A DNA stretch of 64,000 nt. Origin: Takifugu bimaculatus (taxonomy: Eukaryota; Chordata; Actinopteri; Tetraodontiformes; Tetraodontidae). The notes below the pieces were generated by a model. It saw only the letters and a list, made by a program, of their open reading frames with translations. It was not told where the DNA came from and did no database searches. The stretch covers positions 18,368,176 through 18,432,175 of the forward strand of contig CP034990.1 of NCBI GenBank assembly GCA_004026145.2, given 5' to 3'. Below are positions 1-13,200 of this stretch, piece after piece (positions within the stretch are counted from its first letter, which is position 1; the number at the start of each line of letters is the position of its first letter). The position numbers and the translations under genes were made by a program.

Positions 1-1002
1 CTATCAACCGAGCAGCCTGTGGGTATTAAAGTGTAAACACTACAGGCCCACCATTTCCTCTGTAATTAATGCTCGTGCTGCGCTTCCAGTTAGAACGATC
101 CTGATTGCATCTCGCTCTGACGTTGTTTTGGGTCCAGTAACCAGAAATAGTCCCTCCTTGATATGGATAACCGCAGCACGGCTGCCCTCATTTTCCTCCC
201 CTTTTTATACGCTTGTCCTTGTGCTAACCAGACAGTAAACTGGTCCCTGATTAGGTTTTTGTTTCTACTAAACTGCGTCAAACTCAAACACTTTGGTTTT
301 GTTGAGAACACTCACTGGCCGCGCGCCCTCTTGACCTCTGTCAACAGCTGTAAGTGACGTTGATCCAGGTTACGAAACATTTTGGAGTTGAGTTTGTGAG
401 TGGAAACGGAGGCGTTCGTTTCCACTTGCAAACTCAACTCCAAAATGTATAAAAAATGTATATGTATATATAAAGAACAGTTGAGCTTTGTTAAGAAAGT
501 TGAGGTGTGAAATTAGGTTTCAGTTCTGCACTGAGGTTTCCTCCCTTCACTAGTAACAATCACACATTGGTCATTACCATGCAGAGGTGGAGGGAAAAAC
601 CTGGAAGCTTTTTAAACTGCAGCTGGATCTGATATTAAAAGGCATCTTTAAAACAGCTTGGAAAATTAAAGATCTTATCACTCTATACTGTGGATCTGTT
701 CTCATCCCCGAGGCTCTGACACCCTTTAAATTAAGGAGCTGCCAAATATGACAGTTCAGAGTTTATATCACCCAGTAACTGCTGATTCAGAGGTCGCAGG
801 TTGAATTCTAAAGACAGTTTGAACATTTACAAGCGCTTTCAGCACATTCGGACCCCACCTACCCGATGGCCTCGTGCAATCCTACAAATGGGAAATTCTT
901 GGGATAACTGTAGAGCATTCAGGGTCAAAAGTGCGACACATACTGGGACACAACGTAGAGCCAGTTTGTAGCGTAATCTGCAGGGTTAAATGCAGCACGT
1001 AC
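1..1002. other. Non-coding flank or intron of tmem9b with a long hairpin
   Basis: No supportable exon was found here on either strand. The stretch lies 3' of the last visible tmem9b exon (tmem9b runs on the minus strand), so it is most likely the last intron of that gene. The conserved TMEM9-family C-terminal segment (QQRWKLQVQEQRK-like) is not encoded here. The one striking element is an inverted repeat at 377-408 and 417-448, described separately. Low-complexity TA-rich sequence lies at about 448-475. Confidence 0.6.
377..448. repeat. Near-perfect 32-bp inverted repeat (hairpin)
   Basis: The left arm 377-408 and right arm 417-448 are reverse complements at 30 of 32 positions, separated by an 8-nt loop (409-416). 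The mismatches are two adjacent positions in the middle of the arm. Transcribed from either strand it would form a long stem of pre-miRNA or MITE-like size. No coding potential spans it. It could be a small palindromic transposon remnant, a microRNA-type hairpin or a cruciform-forming palindrome; the sequence alone does not decide. Confidence 0.85.
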
Positions 1003-2110
1003 CCCGACGTCGTCGTAATTCTGAATAAGCTGCGAGTGTCCGAACAGACGTCTCTTCAAAATAGGCTCCAGCAGGGTCAGGTAGACCATGTAGAGCAGCA
1101 GCAGGCCCAGGATGGACAGATACATGATGATGGTGAACTGAAAGAAAAGCACAAGTTCACTCATCAGAGGAAGCATTTGGGTTACTTGTATATCACAGAA
1201 TGACCTTAAAGCCCCCACGTTTCAGAACTCCCTCACGCTGAAGCTCAGTGTTCACCTACCTTAATGGTTCCTGAGCTCCTCTCCTCATATTTACACTCGC
1301 AGCGTAAACAGTACGCCTCCACGTCTCTTCCGTCCACTGGCATTGGATCGACCACATGAAGACAGTTACTGGAACAAACCACAACCAATTAGCTGGTGAA
1401 ATGAGAGGAGGAGGAGGTCAAACGTAGCGAAGCATCACTTTACACACCAGTCTTTGAGAGAGACGTTCTGCTTGTAGATCTGCCCCTCCACCTCTCTGTA
1501 AGGTGGGCAGATGCATTTACAGCGAATGTCCTCAGAATTCTGCAACAGATGGGATGCACATCAAGTTTTAATGGCTAAAGATAGCTTCAAAAGCAGCGTC
1601 CAAACATTTGGCACTGCTGCAAATGCAAAGACATTATTATTATTATATACTCATATACTACATATACTCTTATTATTGACAACTATACGATCTGTGAGGT
1701 TATGGCATATTTGCAATGTAATAACGTGTGAGCGGATTGGTCAGCAGGGTAACAAAGGCTGAACAGGTTGCTCCACATTCTAAAAGGCTAAAAGGAAGCA
1801 GCTTTACTAATGATTGTAATGTGGAACTCCCATTAAACATGTACAATGAGTACAGTGTTTACGACTAAACTGTCACGTTTGAGAAAAATCGGCTGGCTTT
1901 GCTCCTCAAACCCTATTCTACAACTTACAATTAGTCACTCTAGGGAGCAAATGTCGAATGCAGTTACACATATATCGTGAATTTCGCTGACATTAAACCA
2001 CCATCCACCCGGCTAATCCCGCTAGCATTTGGCCTTACCTTCGCAGTCACTTGGCATAGCAGCACAAAACCAGCCAAAACCACAGTCTCAACAAGAAACA
2101 AATACTTCAT
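1003..2110 (-). CDS. tmem9b: TMEM9B-like transmembrane protein, 5' part (3' end outside window)
   Basis: Coding exons on the minus strand, 5' to 3': 2110-2039, 1539-1448, 1368-1260, 1137-1003. They join in phase (72, 92, 109 and 135 nt). The first exon encodes a signal peptide starting MKYLFLVE. The second has the family Cys pattern EDIRCKCICPPYRE and an N-glycosylation motif NVS; the third has HVVDPMPVDGRDVEAYC and CECKYEERSS. The fourth encodes one hydrophobic membrane span (YLSILGLLLLYMVYLTL) followed by EPILKRRLFGHSQLIQ, which fits TMEM9B better than TMEM9. TMEM9-family proteins are type I membrane proteins of lysosomes and endosomes; TMEM9B is linked to TNF/NF-kB signalling and the family to v-ATPase and CLC transporter regulation (family knowledge). 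The last coding exon (cytosolic tail) is not in the window. An in-frame upstream ATG at 2179 exists, but the one at 2110 gives a clean signal peptide. It is the neighbour of scube2, as in human 11p15. Confidence 0.9.
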
Positions 2111-3892
2111 CTTCGAATCGTATGGATGTTCAATGTCGGTTGTTTCCAGCAAAAGCACTGTTAGTGCAAGAAATCCCAAGCTAATGTCTTACAGCGTTTC
2201 CCATTTGGATACAACGGGAATAAACAGCGTCCACTTCCGGACAGCTGACTTGTAGTTTTCAGGGACGGCGGCTCGTTGACGACAAACAGGAGCGCTCGAT
2301 TTTGTTCACGGTCAGTTCTGGACGGGTGGAGACGTGACGCAACTGTTTTCGTTTCTCCCCAAAATGTCTTTATGAGATTATATTCCTAATCTTAAACCGT
2401 AATCTAGTCGGGGAAATAACATAACATTCTCCATATATTGTGACGTACACTGCAGTATAATATACTGTATATAAGCAGTAGTACAACAAGGTAACATAGT
2501 AACTTGCTAAAAGTCCCTCCAGAATCACCAAAATTAAATCTTTTGTTCCTTAACCCATTATCAACATTTCCTTTAAATTAAATTCGGTTACATAAATTAC
2601 AAACGTAACATTAGCTCTTTGCTTGAAGGTAATAAATTAAATTAAATAAAGGCCTCCAACTGTAAAGGAAAAGAGGTAGAAAATGTAACCTGTCACGTTT
2701 CTAGTGTGTTTTAATGGTAAACAGGGATTTTAACAACTGGTGCTCACAAATATAATAACCAAGAGATTTAAGACAAGGGTTGAGCACTAAAATTAGGTTC
2801 ATGTTAGGGTTGGGTTCAAGGCAATTGGCTGTGATAAATAATAAAGAAAATAATCAGGGAACCCAGAGAACTGCAGTGATGAATATGGAACAAAAGTTAA
2901 AACACTTTTTAATCCTTCTACTTTTATTTACAGCACATTAGATGTACAAAACCATAAAAATATACATACACTTGTCATCTAAGGTGAATAATTCAATTCT
3001 ATTTTACAGGACATGTCATTTTCTGACCTCGTATATGTCTCTTCAGCCACATCACCTCCAGTTCTTGGACTATCTGCAGAATCTGCTGTTGCCATTGGTT
3101 ACTAGTTCACAATGATTGCTACTGTCAATCGCTCATCGATGCATTAGAGCAACTGTAAATACGTTGCAACATTTGTACATTGTAGTTTTTCATCCAACCT
3201 GTACCACAAAAGACCCCGAGTAAATTGCAGCATTGCTATTCTGTGAAAACTGTATATAGTAGCTACGATACATTAAAATTTCACCTAAATCTTTTTACAT
3301 TATATACAAAACATTTCTCTGAATAATTGCTTTTGTGGTGCCGCTACTTCTTGGTGAGGGCTAAAAATCTCCATGAAGCATTTGTGCTGTGTCTGTCAGT
3401 CGGACTAAAACTGTGAAGACGCCTCTGATACGACTGAATGGACGCCACCTATACAGCAACACTGACATCCACTAAATATCAGTTCAGCTGCCACATTTGG
3501 ATCATTTCATCATCAGACCGGGTTTGTGTGCTGTTCAAAAATACTTCCAAGAAAAGACTTTGGATTTACATTCTAGTGTTGAGGTCATTATAATTCTTTT
3601 TGCTGCCAGTAAAAAAAACTGCGGCAGAAAATAGGCCAGTTGCACGTCTAAGGATGCCCCTGAAAATCTGCAAACTGTATCGCACTTATCCATCATTTTC
3701 CCCTCTTAAAGCGCCAGTTAACTGTCCAATACCTCGAGGGTTCCGCTTTCTCTTCCAGATTAGGGCGGCTCCAGAAGTTGATGCAGCATTCTTCCTATGA
3801 GGGGAGTCCAGGGATTGATACTGATACTTTGGACAGTACATTATTATTGTTTTTATGAAGCATCCAGCAAGTTAACAGCAACCAGATCTCCA
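2111..3892. other. tmem9b upstream region and scube2 3' UTR
   Basis: The left part holds the tmem9b 5' UTR and promoter, with no clear TATA box. The right part, down to about 2905, is probably the scube2 3' UTR because a minus-strand AATAAA signal lies at 2923-2928. In mammals NRIP3 lies between TMEM9B and SCUBE2; no open reading frame resembling a retropepsin-like NRIP3 exon is visible here. Confidence 0.6.
2923..2928 (-). terminator. Candidate scube2 polyadenylation signal (AATAAA)
   Basis: The canonical hexamer AATAAA is on the minus strand, about 965 bases after the scube2 stop codon (3893-3895). It is the only canonical signal I noticed downstream of the gene. Cleavage would be expected 10-30 bases further, at about 2895-2912. 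The distance makes a 3' UTR of about 1 kb. Confidence 0.5.
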
Positions 3893-4181
3893 CTAAGGAC
3901 GGAGGAATCTGAGGACTTTGGAACGCAGGAAACGAATGAAGGATTTTGGGAACATTTCTCTGGATTCCTGGGCTGTGTAGTTGAAGAAGTTCTGTGGGTG
4001 AGCCAGCACATCGAACAGGGCCTTCATGAGTTTCTTGTCCTGGGTAAAAAAATAAGAGAAGCAGGTCGTCAGAGTGGACGTGTACTTCCACAAGATTCCT
4101 AAAGGGGGCGCTACACGACCAGAAGAGGCTTTGGCGCTAGGCGCTGAATTCAGGATGTAGATTTAAAAGGTTGTAAAATGT

Positions 4182-4212
<31 letters not shown>

Positions 4213-7200
4213 TTCTAAAATTTAGGGCATTAATTGGACTAAGAGTGATTAGTATGGGGGTAAAACCATTCACAGGTAAAAATGCGCATATTTCCCATTT
4301 CAGATTTATTTATTCAACTTATTTTAATGTCAGATACCTTGAGGATCTCTTGGTGGTTCTCGGAAGCATAGAGCCGTCCATCCCTGACAATGTCTTCTAT
4401 CAGCTCCTGGTAGTCCTCTGAAAACGAACGAAAACATTTATTGATCCAGAATCGCGTAAAAGTGCGGCACAGCAGCTTCAAAGCTGCTGCCCTGAACTAT
4501 TTCTCACCGTCGTATGTCACATATGGCACCTGGAAGCCCTTCCCGCTGTTTCCCTCGTTGGACCTGAACTGGATCCAAAGCCTCTTGGAGCGGGAGGTGA
4601 AAGCGATGGGACGCTCGTACGTTTGACACGTCTCGTAGGTCGTCACAGAGTTGGACAGAGCTGTGAAGCGGAGGTCCGGGCTTAGAACGATATCGCAGCG
4701 TAACTGCTGAGTTAAAACACTTACAGCTTTTCCTCATGACTAAATAGTCTCCGCATTCGTCCTCAATAGGCAGGTAGATCTCTGGGACAACAATGAGGAT
4801 CCTGCGCTTGGGCGGTGGGTTGATGGTCCAGGTGCACTCCACGTTGGCCGGGTAGTTTCCAGGGTAGTTGGGAGACTCGATGTAACCGGTGAAATCCCCG
4901 AGCTCTCCTCCGCACTGTCGGTCTGCAAAGTGACACGCTCTCGTTAAATAGTTTGGTATTTCTGTCCGTGCGAGCGGGTTTAGAACCCGAAGGGAGAGAC
5001 GTGCCCCGGGCACGGTCGCCTACTTTTGCACTGCATGATGTTGGTGGAGCCGTCAAAGTCGGTGGTGGTGTTCCCGGGGCAGGCGACGCAGTAGTTCTGT
5101 CCGAACTCCCCCTGGTACGTGCCCGTCGGGCAGCGGATGCAGCGGTGCGTGCTGGTGTCGTAGTAATGTCCTGGGGAGCACTGGACTGCAGGAGCCACCC
5201 ACAGGTTTCTCATGTTAGCTGAGCGATTTATACATCGGGAGGACACTGAAAGAGTGTTCTCGGAGGGGGATTTGCCACTTTCTTACCTTTGGTTTCACAC
5301 TCCTGGAAGGTAACGGCACCAATGCGCTTGGTCACCAGGTTACCGCCGCAGGGGAAGCAGGTGGTCCGACCGACCTCTGGCTGATACGTTCCCAGTGGAC
5401 ACAGCGAACAGGGGACGAAGCCATCGCGGGAGTGCTGACCAGGTGAGCACTGGCCTGAACACATGCATTTGGTCAAGTCAGAGTGTAAATGTGTAAGACA
5501 CCAGACACCAAAGGGGGGGTTGGTTTTTCTGGACCCAATCGTGTGGCAGCGACCTACTTGGCCTCTTCCACATGCACTCAGATGATCAGCTTTGGAGGCA
5601 ACTCTAGGTTGAATATCTATTTAGTATTTATAGATAACACAAAGGGAGGGGTTGTTTTCAGGGGCTTGGTTCAGGGTCTTAGTGAAATGACCGTGATTTC
5701 TCTCCATGTCCCATGTGGGGGTGGACGCAACCCGGCAGCAGGAGTTTGTTGATAGCTCGTGTTTAGTCTTACGTGGGAGATGGGATCTGGGATCCAGCCC
5801 TGAAATGACTGAGGGTGACCAAAACATGGTGGCTCCTTCAGCTCTTACTCAAGAGCTTTAGAATTCAAATACATCTTCATCATCTAGACGTAAGCGTCTT
5901 TGGATTGACACAGAGCGGAACACCTGCCAGGGGGGGAGATGGTTATCAGGGCACCGACACTTCCTGTGCGGATCGGGTTCCCAATTTCTGTTATTTCTAT
6001 TTAGATTTCTGTCTTTGGGATTTAAACAGGTTTCCCACCTGCTGACGGCATTAAAATACACCATGGATCTATCACATTTTACCAGAATATTCCATTTTTA
6101 AAAATAGAACTGCCATTATTCCGTTTAGCTTAAAACGCAGACTAGCAACAACGGTTTTCCACCACTCAGCGGATTTGATCCCTGCTGGCGGCTCAGAATC
6201 GAAAGAGAAAGCATCTTTAAACACGCGTCTCACCCCCACACTCGGACATGTTCCGAGCGCCGACGACCTTGGAGACTTCTCTTCCTTCCGGTCCTGGACA
6301 GACCTCGCAGGACATCTGTCCCTCCTCGTCCTGGTACGTCCCGGCTGGACACAACACGCACCGCCCCTGATCGCCATCGTAGTGAGTCCCGGCGCCGCAG
6401 CTCACTGACGGACAGGCCAGGAAAGACGCCGCGTTAGATTCTGTTCTTATTGACACGCACACAGCTAACGTCTTTTAAAAGAAATACCCAATATTGGACG
6501 CAGGCCATCAGGTTGGAACAAATGGAACTATTAGAGCTGTTGAAATCAATAATTTTCTTCAAGCAAAAACAAACACAATAAAACCCAAAACAGACGTCTG
6601 TGTGCGCATGTGAGGGCTTGTATTTGACAACAGGTTAGCAGACAGATGGATGACGCGGCGTGCTCTGGGAGAGGGACGCCGTAGCAACGCAGACATGAAA
6701 CAACAACGGGAGCAGGATGCCCCGAGGGTCGCCGCGATCAAACGCTCCCAACCACACGGTAGATTCACCCCGTAAATACAGCAGCTCCACTGCATGACAA
6801 GATCGTTCAAGTGGAGCCACAGGTTCACCATCAGCCGCCCTCAAGTGTAATCACACCAGCCCACATACATATTTCAGAAGGCTAAACTTGATGAAGAACA
6901 TCTTTAACACGCCAAAGGAAACAGCAGACCCGGGGCAATTATTTAATCTGTTGACAGATCTGAGAGTTTTACACGATAATGAACATAACAGGTATGATTA
7001 CCCGATTCCAACCTGGGCTTGAAATGCTGCAGCTGGGCTGAGTTATTTTTCCACCGGTTCTGGGTGGGTTCAGGCTGTCACAGCTAATCTGATGTGTCCA
7101 GACAGACCGGCTTTAGTTCGCCGGCGCGCAGCTGATAAAACAAGCGCTGAGAATGTTTAATAAAGTCTTTTAAATTCTGTGGCATAAAATAAAGATGGAT

Positions 7201-10200
7201 AATCCCTCTAAACATCATCCATCGCACACAAAGGGGGGTTTAGTCCCATATGAACAAAACGTACAAGATGGTTGAAAAGCGTTCAGAGTATTAGTAAATC
7301 TGAAGATTATTGTATGTATTAGTAATAGTAAATTTAGAACAAAATGACTACGGTTCTTCTTTTGGAACAAAAACTTTTCCTTAAAACAACAAACTAAACC
7401 ATCAGAACACTATAAAATTACAGTGATTTGACGCTAATTTGTCCAGATGCGTTGAAGCTGATCTCGATGACAGAACAACTAGGATCTCCTGCCCTTGTTT
7501 CCTGCCCTTCACACATCTAAATAATTCATACATCATGCATCAAGGAGGAACTTTTAATGCCACCATAAGTGCCCACACCTCTTCTAAAAGCAGACGAGGG
7601 AGCAAATCAAAGAAAATATTTCCCTTTTATTCCACAAAAGTTCAAACGCTTTATTAAAGGGCCCTTTTGCTTTGGTTCCTCCCATTCCGACTGATGTCTG
7701 TAATTAATTTGGGAATTGCTGTGTCTGTCTGATGGTCTTTAGAAGGCGACTTGGAAGATGAACTCACATCTCATAAGAATAAATCGATTAAATCCTTTGA
7801 CTGCATTACAAAAAATGTACCTAAACTGCTGCTTTTAAGTTCTCCACCAACATTTCATTGCACAGAAGCTTTAACGTACGTCCATCATACACATCTCAGC
7901 AGATTCTCCAATTCCAAAAAAGAGAGAAAATGTAATTCTCTCAAGAGCAGTTTATTTTTTGAACGCTATTGTTTATTCTGAAAGACCATAAGGGACCCAC
8001 CGTTGCATTGTCCTCAAACAGCTTTTATTTGACAGAGGAAAGCAGCGAGAGAAGAGGAGAGAGACAGAAAGACAGAAGGAGAACCTTGAAGCCTTTCAAA
8101 TGCAAAGAAGTGCTTCTATATAGTCCTCGAACTGATGGCCCCAAAGAGGTTTAAAAGACCTTTCACCTCTATTCAAGTTCCTAGTCTTTGCCTACTTGAT
8201 GACATAGGAAAACACTCCGGTATCACAGTGGTAAGGAGCTGAACCCAATAAAAGGGGTCAGGTTTCTGAATCCCCCCATTCTGCTCGGCCCAATCGCTGC
8301 TTGCGCCCATCAAGCGGAGGCCCAAACAAATGATGCTAATTGATTCCCATGGTGTGGCTGAAGTCAATTCTCTTGAGCAGTTTAGTGGCCGGGGGTCATG
8401 CAAAGTGGCCTCAGTTGGAGGGCAAGGTGGGGGGGGGCACAGCACTCAAACTGCCAGCTTGAATCAACAGCACTTCCTAAACATCTTCAATGTTAAAACA
8501 AACACACAAACACACCCAGACACAGAAGTCAAAGAGGTGCTGGTGCGTTTCGGTGGAAGCGTCTCAAAATGTTCAACGGCCGCTCTCCCAGGTTATGATA
8601 ATATTTACGCTGAGGCTTCGAAACGAGCCAAGTCGGAAAAACAGTCAACAAATATCAATAAATAAAGGTCTGATTCATTAGATCATTGAAACCATTTTAG
8701 TTAATTAAAAACAATGTCCCGGAAAATAAAAACAAGCAGCCATTATCCAGAATGAGTCACACACCGGAGCAGGAATAAAGGGCGCACAGATTTAAAAACA
8801 TCATTTTTCCAAACACACACCCACACGGTAGACTGCTGTCATCCCTCTGAGGCTCCGAGAACAAGCCCCGAATGGAGGCTTCAATGGAGCGGGTAAATTG
8901 AAAAGGCCTAAACTGCAGTCGGAGCTGGGGCAGAGTGGGAGTCGGGGGAGGAGGGGAAAAATATAGCTGTTTTAAAGAGCTGGAGGTTAAGAAGAATGCC
9001 TTTCAGACCCCCCCCCCCCACTTCACCCCAACCCTTTTTTTCTTCTTCTTCTCCTAAATTACATGTCTACACCCCTGCTATGGCCAATAGACTGCTTAAT
9101 GTTGACCTGTAAGTGTAGCGGGGGAGTTAAAAGAATAAACACCCCAGAACTTTACTGTAGGAAAACAGCACTAATGAAGTGGTGCAGCCTGGGCTTAAAT
9201 CACGGCCGTGCGGTTCGGCCGGAGGAACGGCTTTGATTGAAAGAAATTACAATACTGACTGCTCGTGAAACTAAAGGATGGCTGTAGTTTTGGAGGCCTT
9301 CCATCAGCCTCACTGAACCCCAAGAAATGGAAAAAGTGTGACATTTCCCAGACTGATATTAAGACAACAGGCAGCAAACTCAGTGTGAGGCCCAAAACGA
9401 GGGGAGAGCTTTCCTAAAAGCCAGAGAAACCACATGTTACAGTAGAGAGTCGATTTTATGAAGCTTTTCCCCGTCACAGATTAAGAATTGCAGAATCCAG
9501 CGACTCTGCCCACAGCCGGCTCACTGCACACGTGTCCTGATGCTGGCACATCTCAGACCAACAACAGTCCATCTGTTCCCTCATTTTCACTCCCGGTTTC
9601 ATTACAGTACGTCTGCAACCCAAATCTGGCCCTCATCTGGACAGCACCTGCTCCAAAGCCAATCACTGCAGCAGCTCGTCTAAATATATCTCACTGTTTT
9701 GCACAATTTCCACCGCTCAAAGGCACAACTGTGATTCTGGTGTGCGGTGAGACGGAACTTCCAGTTCCACATAAGTGTTTCCCCCCAAACCTGACAGCCG
9801 GCTGAGTGATGCCAACGCTGACGATGAACACTGATTAAATAAACACAGAAAACAGACTCACCACATTTCCTGCCGATCAGCACCTGCCCCGTCACGCAGT
9901 GTCCCGGCAGTTCCGCCGGCTGGCTCTGACTCTTGCCCAGCTCATAGTCTGATCCGGCAAAGTGGAGGTGGAACTGTTCCCTGTTGATGGACTTCCTCAG
10001 GGTCCTGATGGTCTTCCGGAGCCTCTTCTCCGAGCGGCGGCGCACGCAGGAAAGGTCACAGCTCTCTGCTGAGAGAGGCACTTGATACCACAGCTGCTTC
10101 CACCACACAGACGCCAACAGAAAACGCACATTCATGAACCGCTGGTCACATGCTAGACACCCTGCTACCGGTCAAACGCTTCACCCTGGAGCCCACCACC

Positions 10201-13200
10201 ATAACAGAGTCAAAACAGGAGATACTTCAACGGGTTCAGTCGGTTTAGTAATGAACAGGCAGCAACGGGAAAAAAAGACGGAGAACGAGGAGCAAAAGGA
10301 GGCCGTCGGAGAGTCGGCGCATGGGAGACCAACCTGTTACCTCCTCTAGGTTCACATCCAGCTCAAACTCGGCCATGATGGAGGATCCGTCCTCCTCGCC
10401 AGCCTTCCTGCCGTGGCGGCTGCGCATTTTCTGCCCAGACGAGGTGCAGCGCAGCCTCACGTAGCTGAACTGGACATTTTCAGTGAAGAAGAACTTGCTG
10501 TCTGTGGACATGGGACATAAGGATCAGCCATCCGCACACACACACACACACACACACAAAGCAATATGATTAAGAAACTAATTTCATGTTGATAGCAAAC
10601 ACTATAATTCCTTTAATTTCATTATCATGTGTCATTCTGGGATGTTTAAAAAGCCTCTGGAGAAGAAAGGCAGTCCTTCAACTCAAAGCTCAAAGTCAGA
10701 CAGCACTGAAAGGCACACGATGTCTAATTACATCCCCTCCTGTCACTGCCAGACAAAGTGCTGCACCGAGACAGTCAAGACGTTCAAAACCACATCAATA
10801 TCGCCACAAATTTCTTTCACATTTGCCTTTGGTTTTTGGAACCCTTTGAAGCTGCCTTCAGGTCTGGTTATCTTTTGTGGCTTCAGACGCTGGCAGTTCT
10901 TGGTAAACCAGAGAGCAAGTTGTTATTTTAAGGCTGATGCGTGCTGTTATTGTCGGGTGGTATCCCCGGTACCTGAGAGCGCCCAGTTTAAACTCTGCTT
11001 CAGATTCTCGTGACTCCGCTTTAAGTTGCATTTGGAAGTGCCGGATTTGAACGTGGCTGTTGTCTTAATGCGTGGGACGGTGGCCTTTTCTGAACCTGCG
11101 AGATGAGGAGGCAGAGAACCTTATAATTTAGAGCTATTTATGTATCAACTGAGACTGTGCTGCTGCTGCGCACGAAGCTCTGTGAGGCAGAGCGTAAAGA
11201 CAGATGCAAATCGGCGATGTGAGTTACTCGCCTAAGCAAGACAAGCCACTGTTGTTCCTTTGTGTGTCAGCCAGGCAAGGCAGCGGCATTCCGCAGGTCA
11301 CCGTGTAGGAATCCTCCATCCCTGAAAACACACAAGAGGCCGTGACACGCAGACCAACACAGACAAAAGTAAAGACGGCAGAAGTTAGCGAGAGCAAACT
11401 GGCAGCGTGTAGGAACACGAAAAGTTGTAGTGCAGACTGACACCGGGACTAAGACAGACTGACTCCCTGACTAATTACACTTCCATTAGCAGACCTTAGC
11501 ATCAGGTGATGCCTGACCTTCACCTTGCCTTTTGTGTGTCAGGTCAACTAATGACTAACTAATGCTATTGTTTCCAGACTAGCAAAGACATACATGAACA
11601 ACGGCTGACAAAAATTTAAATGACCAAAACAGAAGAGAGGTAGCACAAACCAATAAGACTTCACAAGTTTTAAAGAGACAATTCACAAAAAAAATGAACA
11701 GACATTATCTATCAAGCAGGATGTCAGATAATGGTTGGGAGAATGCTCCATAAATCAACACGTATGCTGTGTTGTCGTCTTAAAGATCCACTGACAGCCG
11801 CATATGTTGAAGTTCAAAATGTGCTTTATAAATAACTGGGTAAAGCCATGGCACCATTCTATCCAATGGCGCTCAACTGAGCCGCCATCATACTTACCTC
11901 TGAAACCTCCGTGAGCATTTTGTGGATTCACCTCTCCACTATCACATCATTGAGAAGGTTGAGAAGTGATGTGAGCTATGCATTTAAATTCTCATGGTGA
12001 GCTTATGCGACAGCGACTGTAGACTGTAGTAGACCTGTAATCATGTAAAGTTCCAAACAAACCCTGTCATGACCGTGGCTATGAGGACGCATCAACTCAC
12101 CACTGCTGATGTGAACTTGAGACTGGCAGGTGAGAAAGCAGCGGTCTCCTCCCTCCTGCTTGCTACAGTTCAAGGTGGGTTTAGAGTGGGGGTTAGCCGG
12201 AGGTAAACCCTGGGCCTCTAGATGGGAATCAGAGCAAAACTCCAAGGTCAAAAAAGGGACAGTCCACATTAAAGCAAAAGCGGGACCTGAAGGTACAACA
12301 ACAGTCCTGACGGCGTCAACCGCATCACGGCTGCTTGACGCGAGCACAAGAAATCCAAGTGACAGGAAAGTGAAGAGAAATAAGAGAGAATCAAAAGTAT
12401 CTCCTGTTTTTATCCCCCATGAGTTTAATCTACACGGATTGTTGCACCAGGCGACAGCGTTCAGCTGATTCTCCTCTCATAAACCAAGATGGCTTACCAA
12501 TACAGTCCTTCTTGTTCCAGTGGAGCTTATAGCCAGGATGGCAAAAGCATTCAAATCCCCCCACAGAGTTCTCACAGCCGTGCTCACAACCGCCATTGTT
12601 CACGCTGCATTCATTTATATCTGAGGGGGAAAGGGAAAACACCGTCGGCAAGTGCTGGCCTTTGTGCTCCCCCCTGTGCCGAGCGCGGCCGTGTTCCGCT
12701 CAACTTGTCATGTGTGCAGACTCACCTCCGCAGTGGGCCAGTCCATACAAGGTGTAGCCTTTGTTGCAGAGACACTGAAAACCACCAGGGGAGTTCACAC
12801 ATGTGTGATCACATGTGCGCTCGAAAAAACACTCGTCTATATCTGTAATCACAATCAGGCAGGTGATATGAAAGCAGGGCAGGTCGGCTGTAATGTTTAC
12901 GAGGAGGGATTTCCCGACCGCAGCGCACACACGTACCGCACCTGATGCTTGATGGTAATTACAGGTCAAAGACGAGGCAGTTTCTCGCCGAGACAAATTT
13001 AAATGCAGTTGCATCAGTCTGAAGCCGCCTGTGACGCATCTCCGTCACTTTTTTTGCTCACATTTGGGAAGCGACAGGTCATCAAACGGAGTCGTACTCG
13101 ATCGGAGAATACTGCCACGGTCAGGTTTGGACTTGTGCAAAATATTTAATATTTAACACTATACAAACACACATTCTACCCCCCATCCCCCCCGATCATG

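Noticed and set aside
252..340. Minus-strand reading with VLNK, resembling part of the TMEM9B tail
   Set aside because: It stops after 10 more codons without the conserved QQRWKLQVQEQRK segment, and the frame does not join exon 1137-1003 convincingly.
4504..5013. 169-codon continuous minus-strand frame taken as one exon
   Set aside because: It runs through a scube2 intron (4661-4724); the true exons are 4922-4725 and 4660-4508, which restore the CUB-domain sequence.
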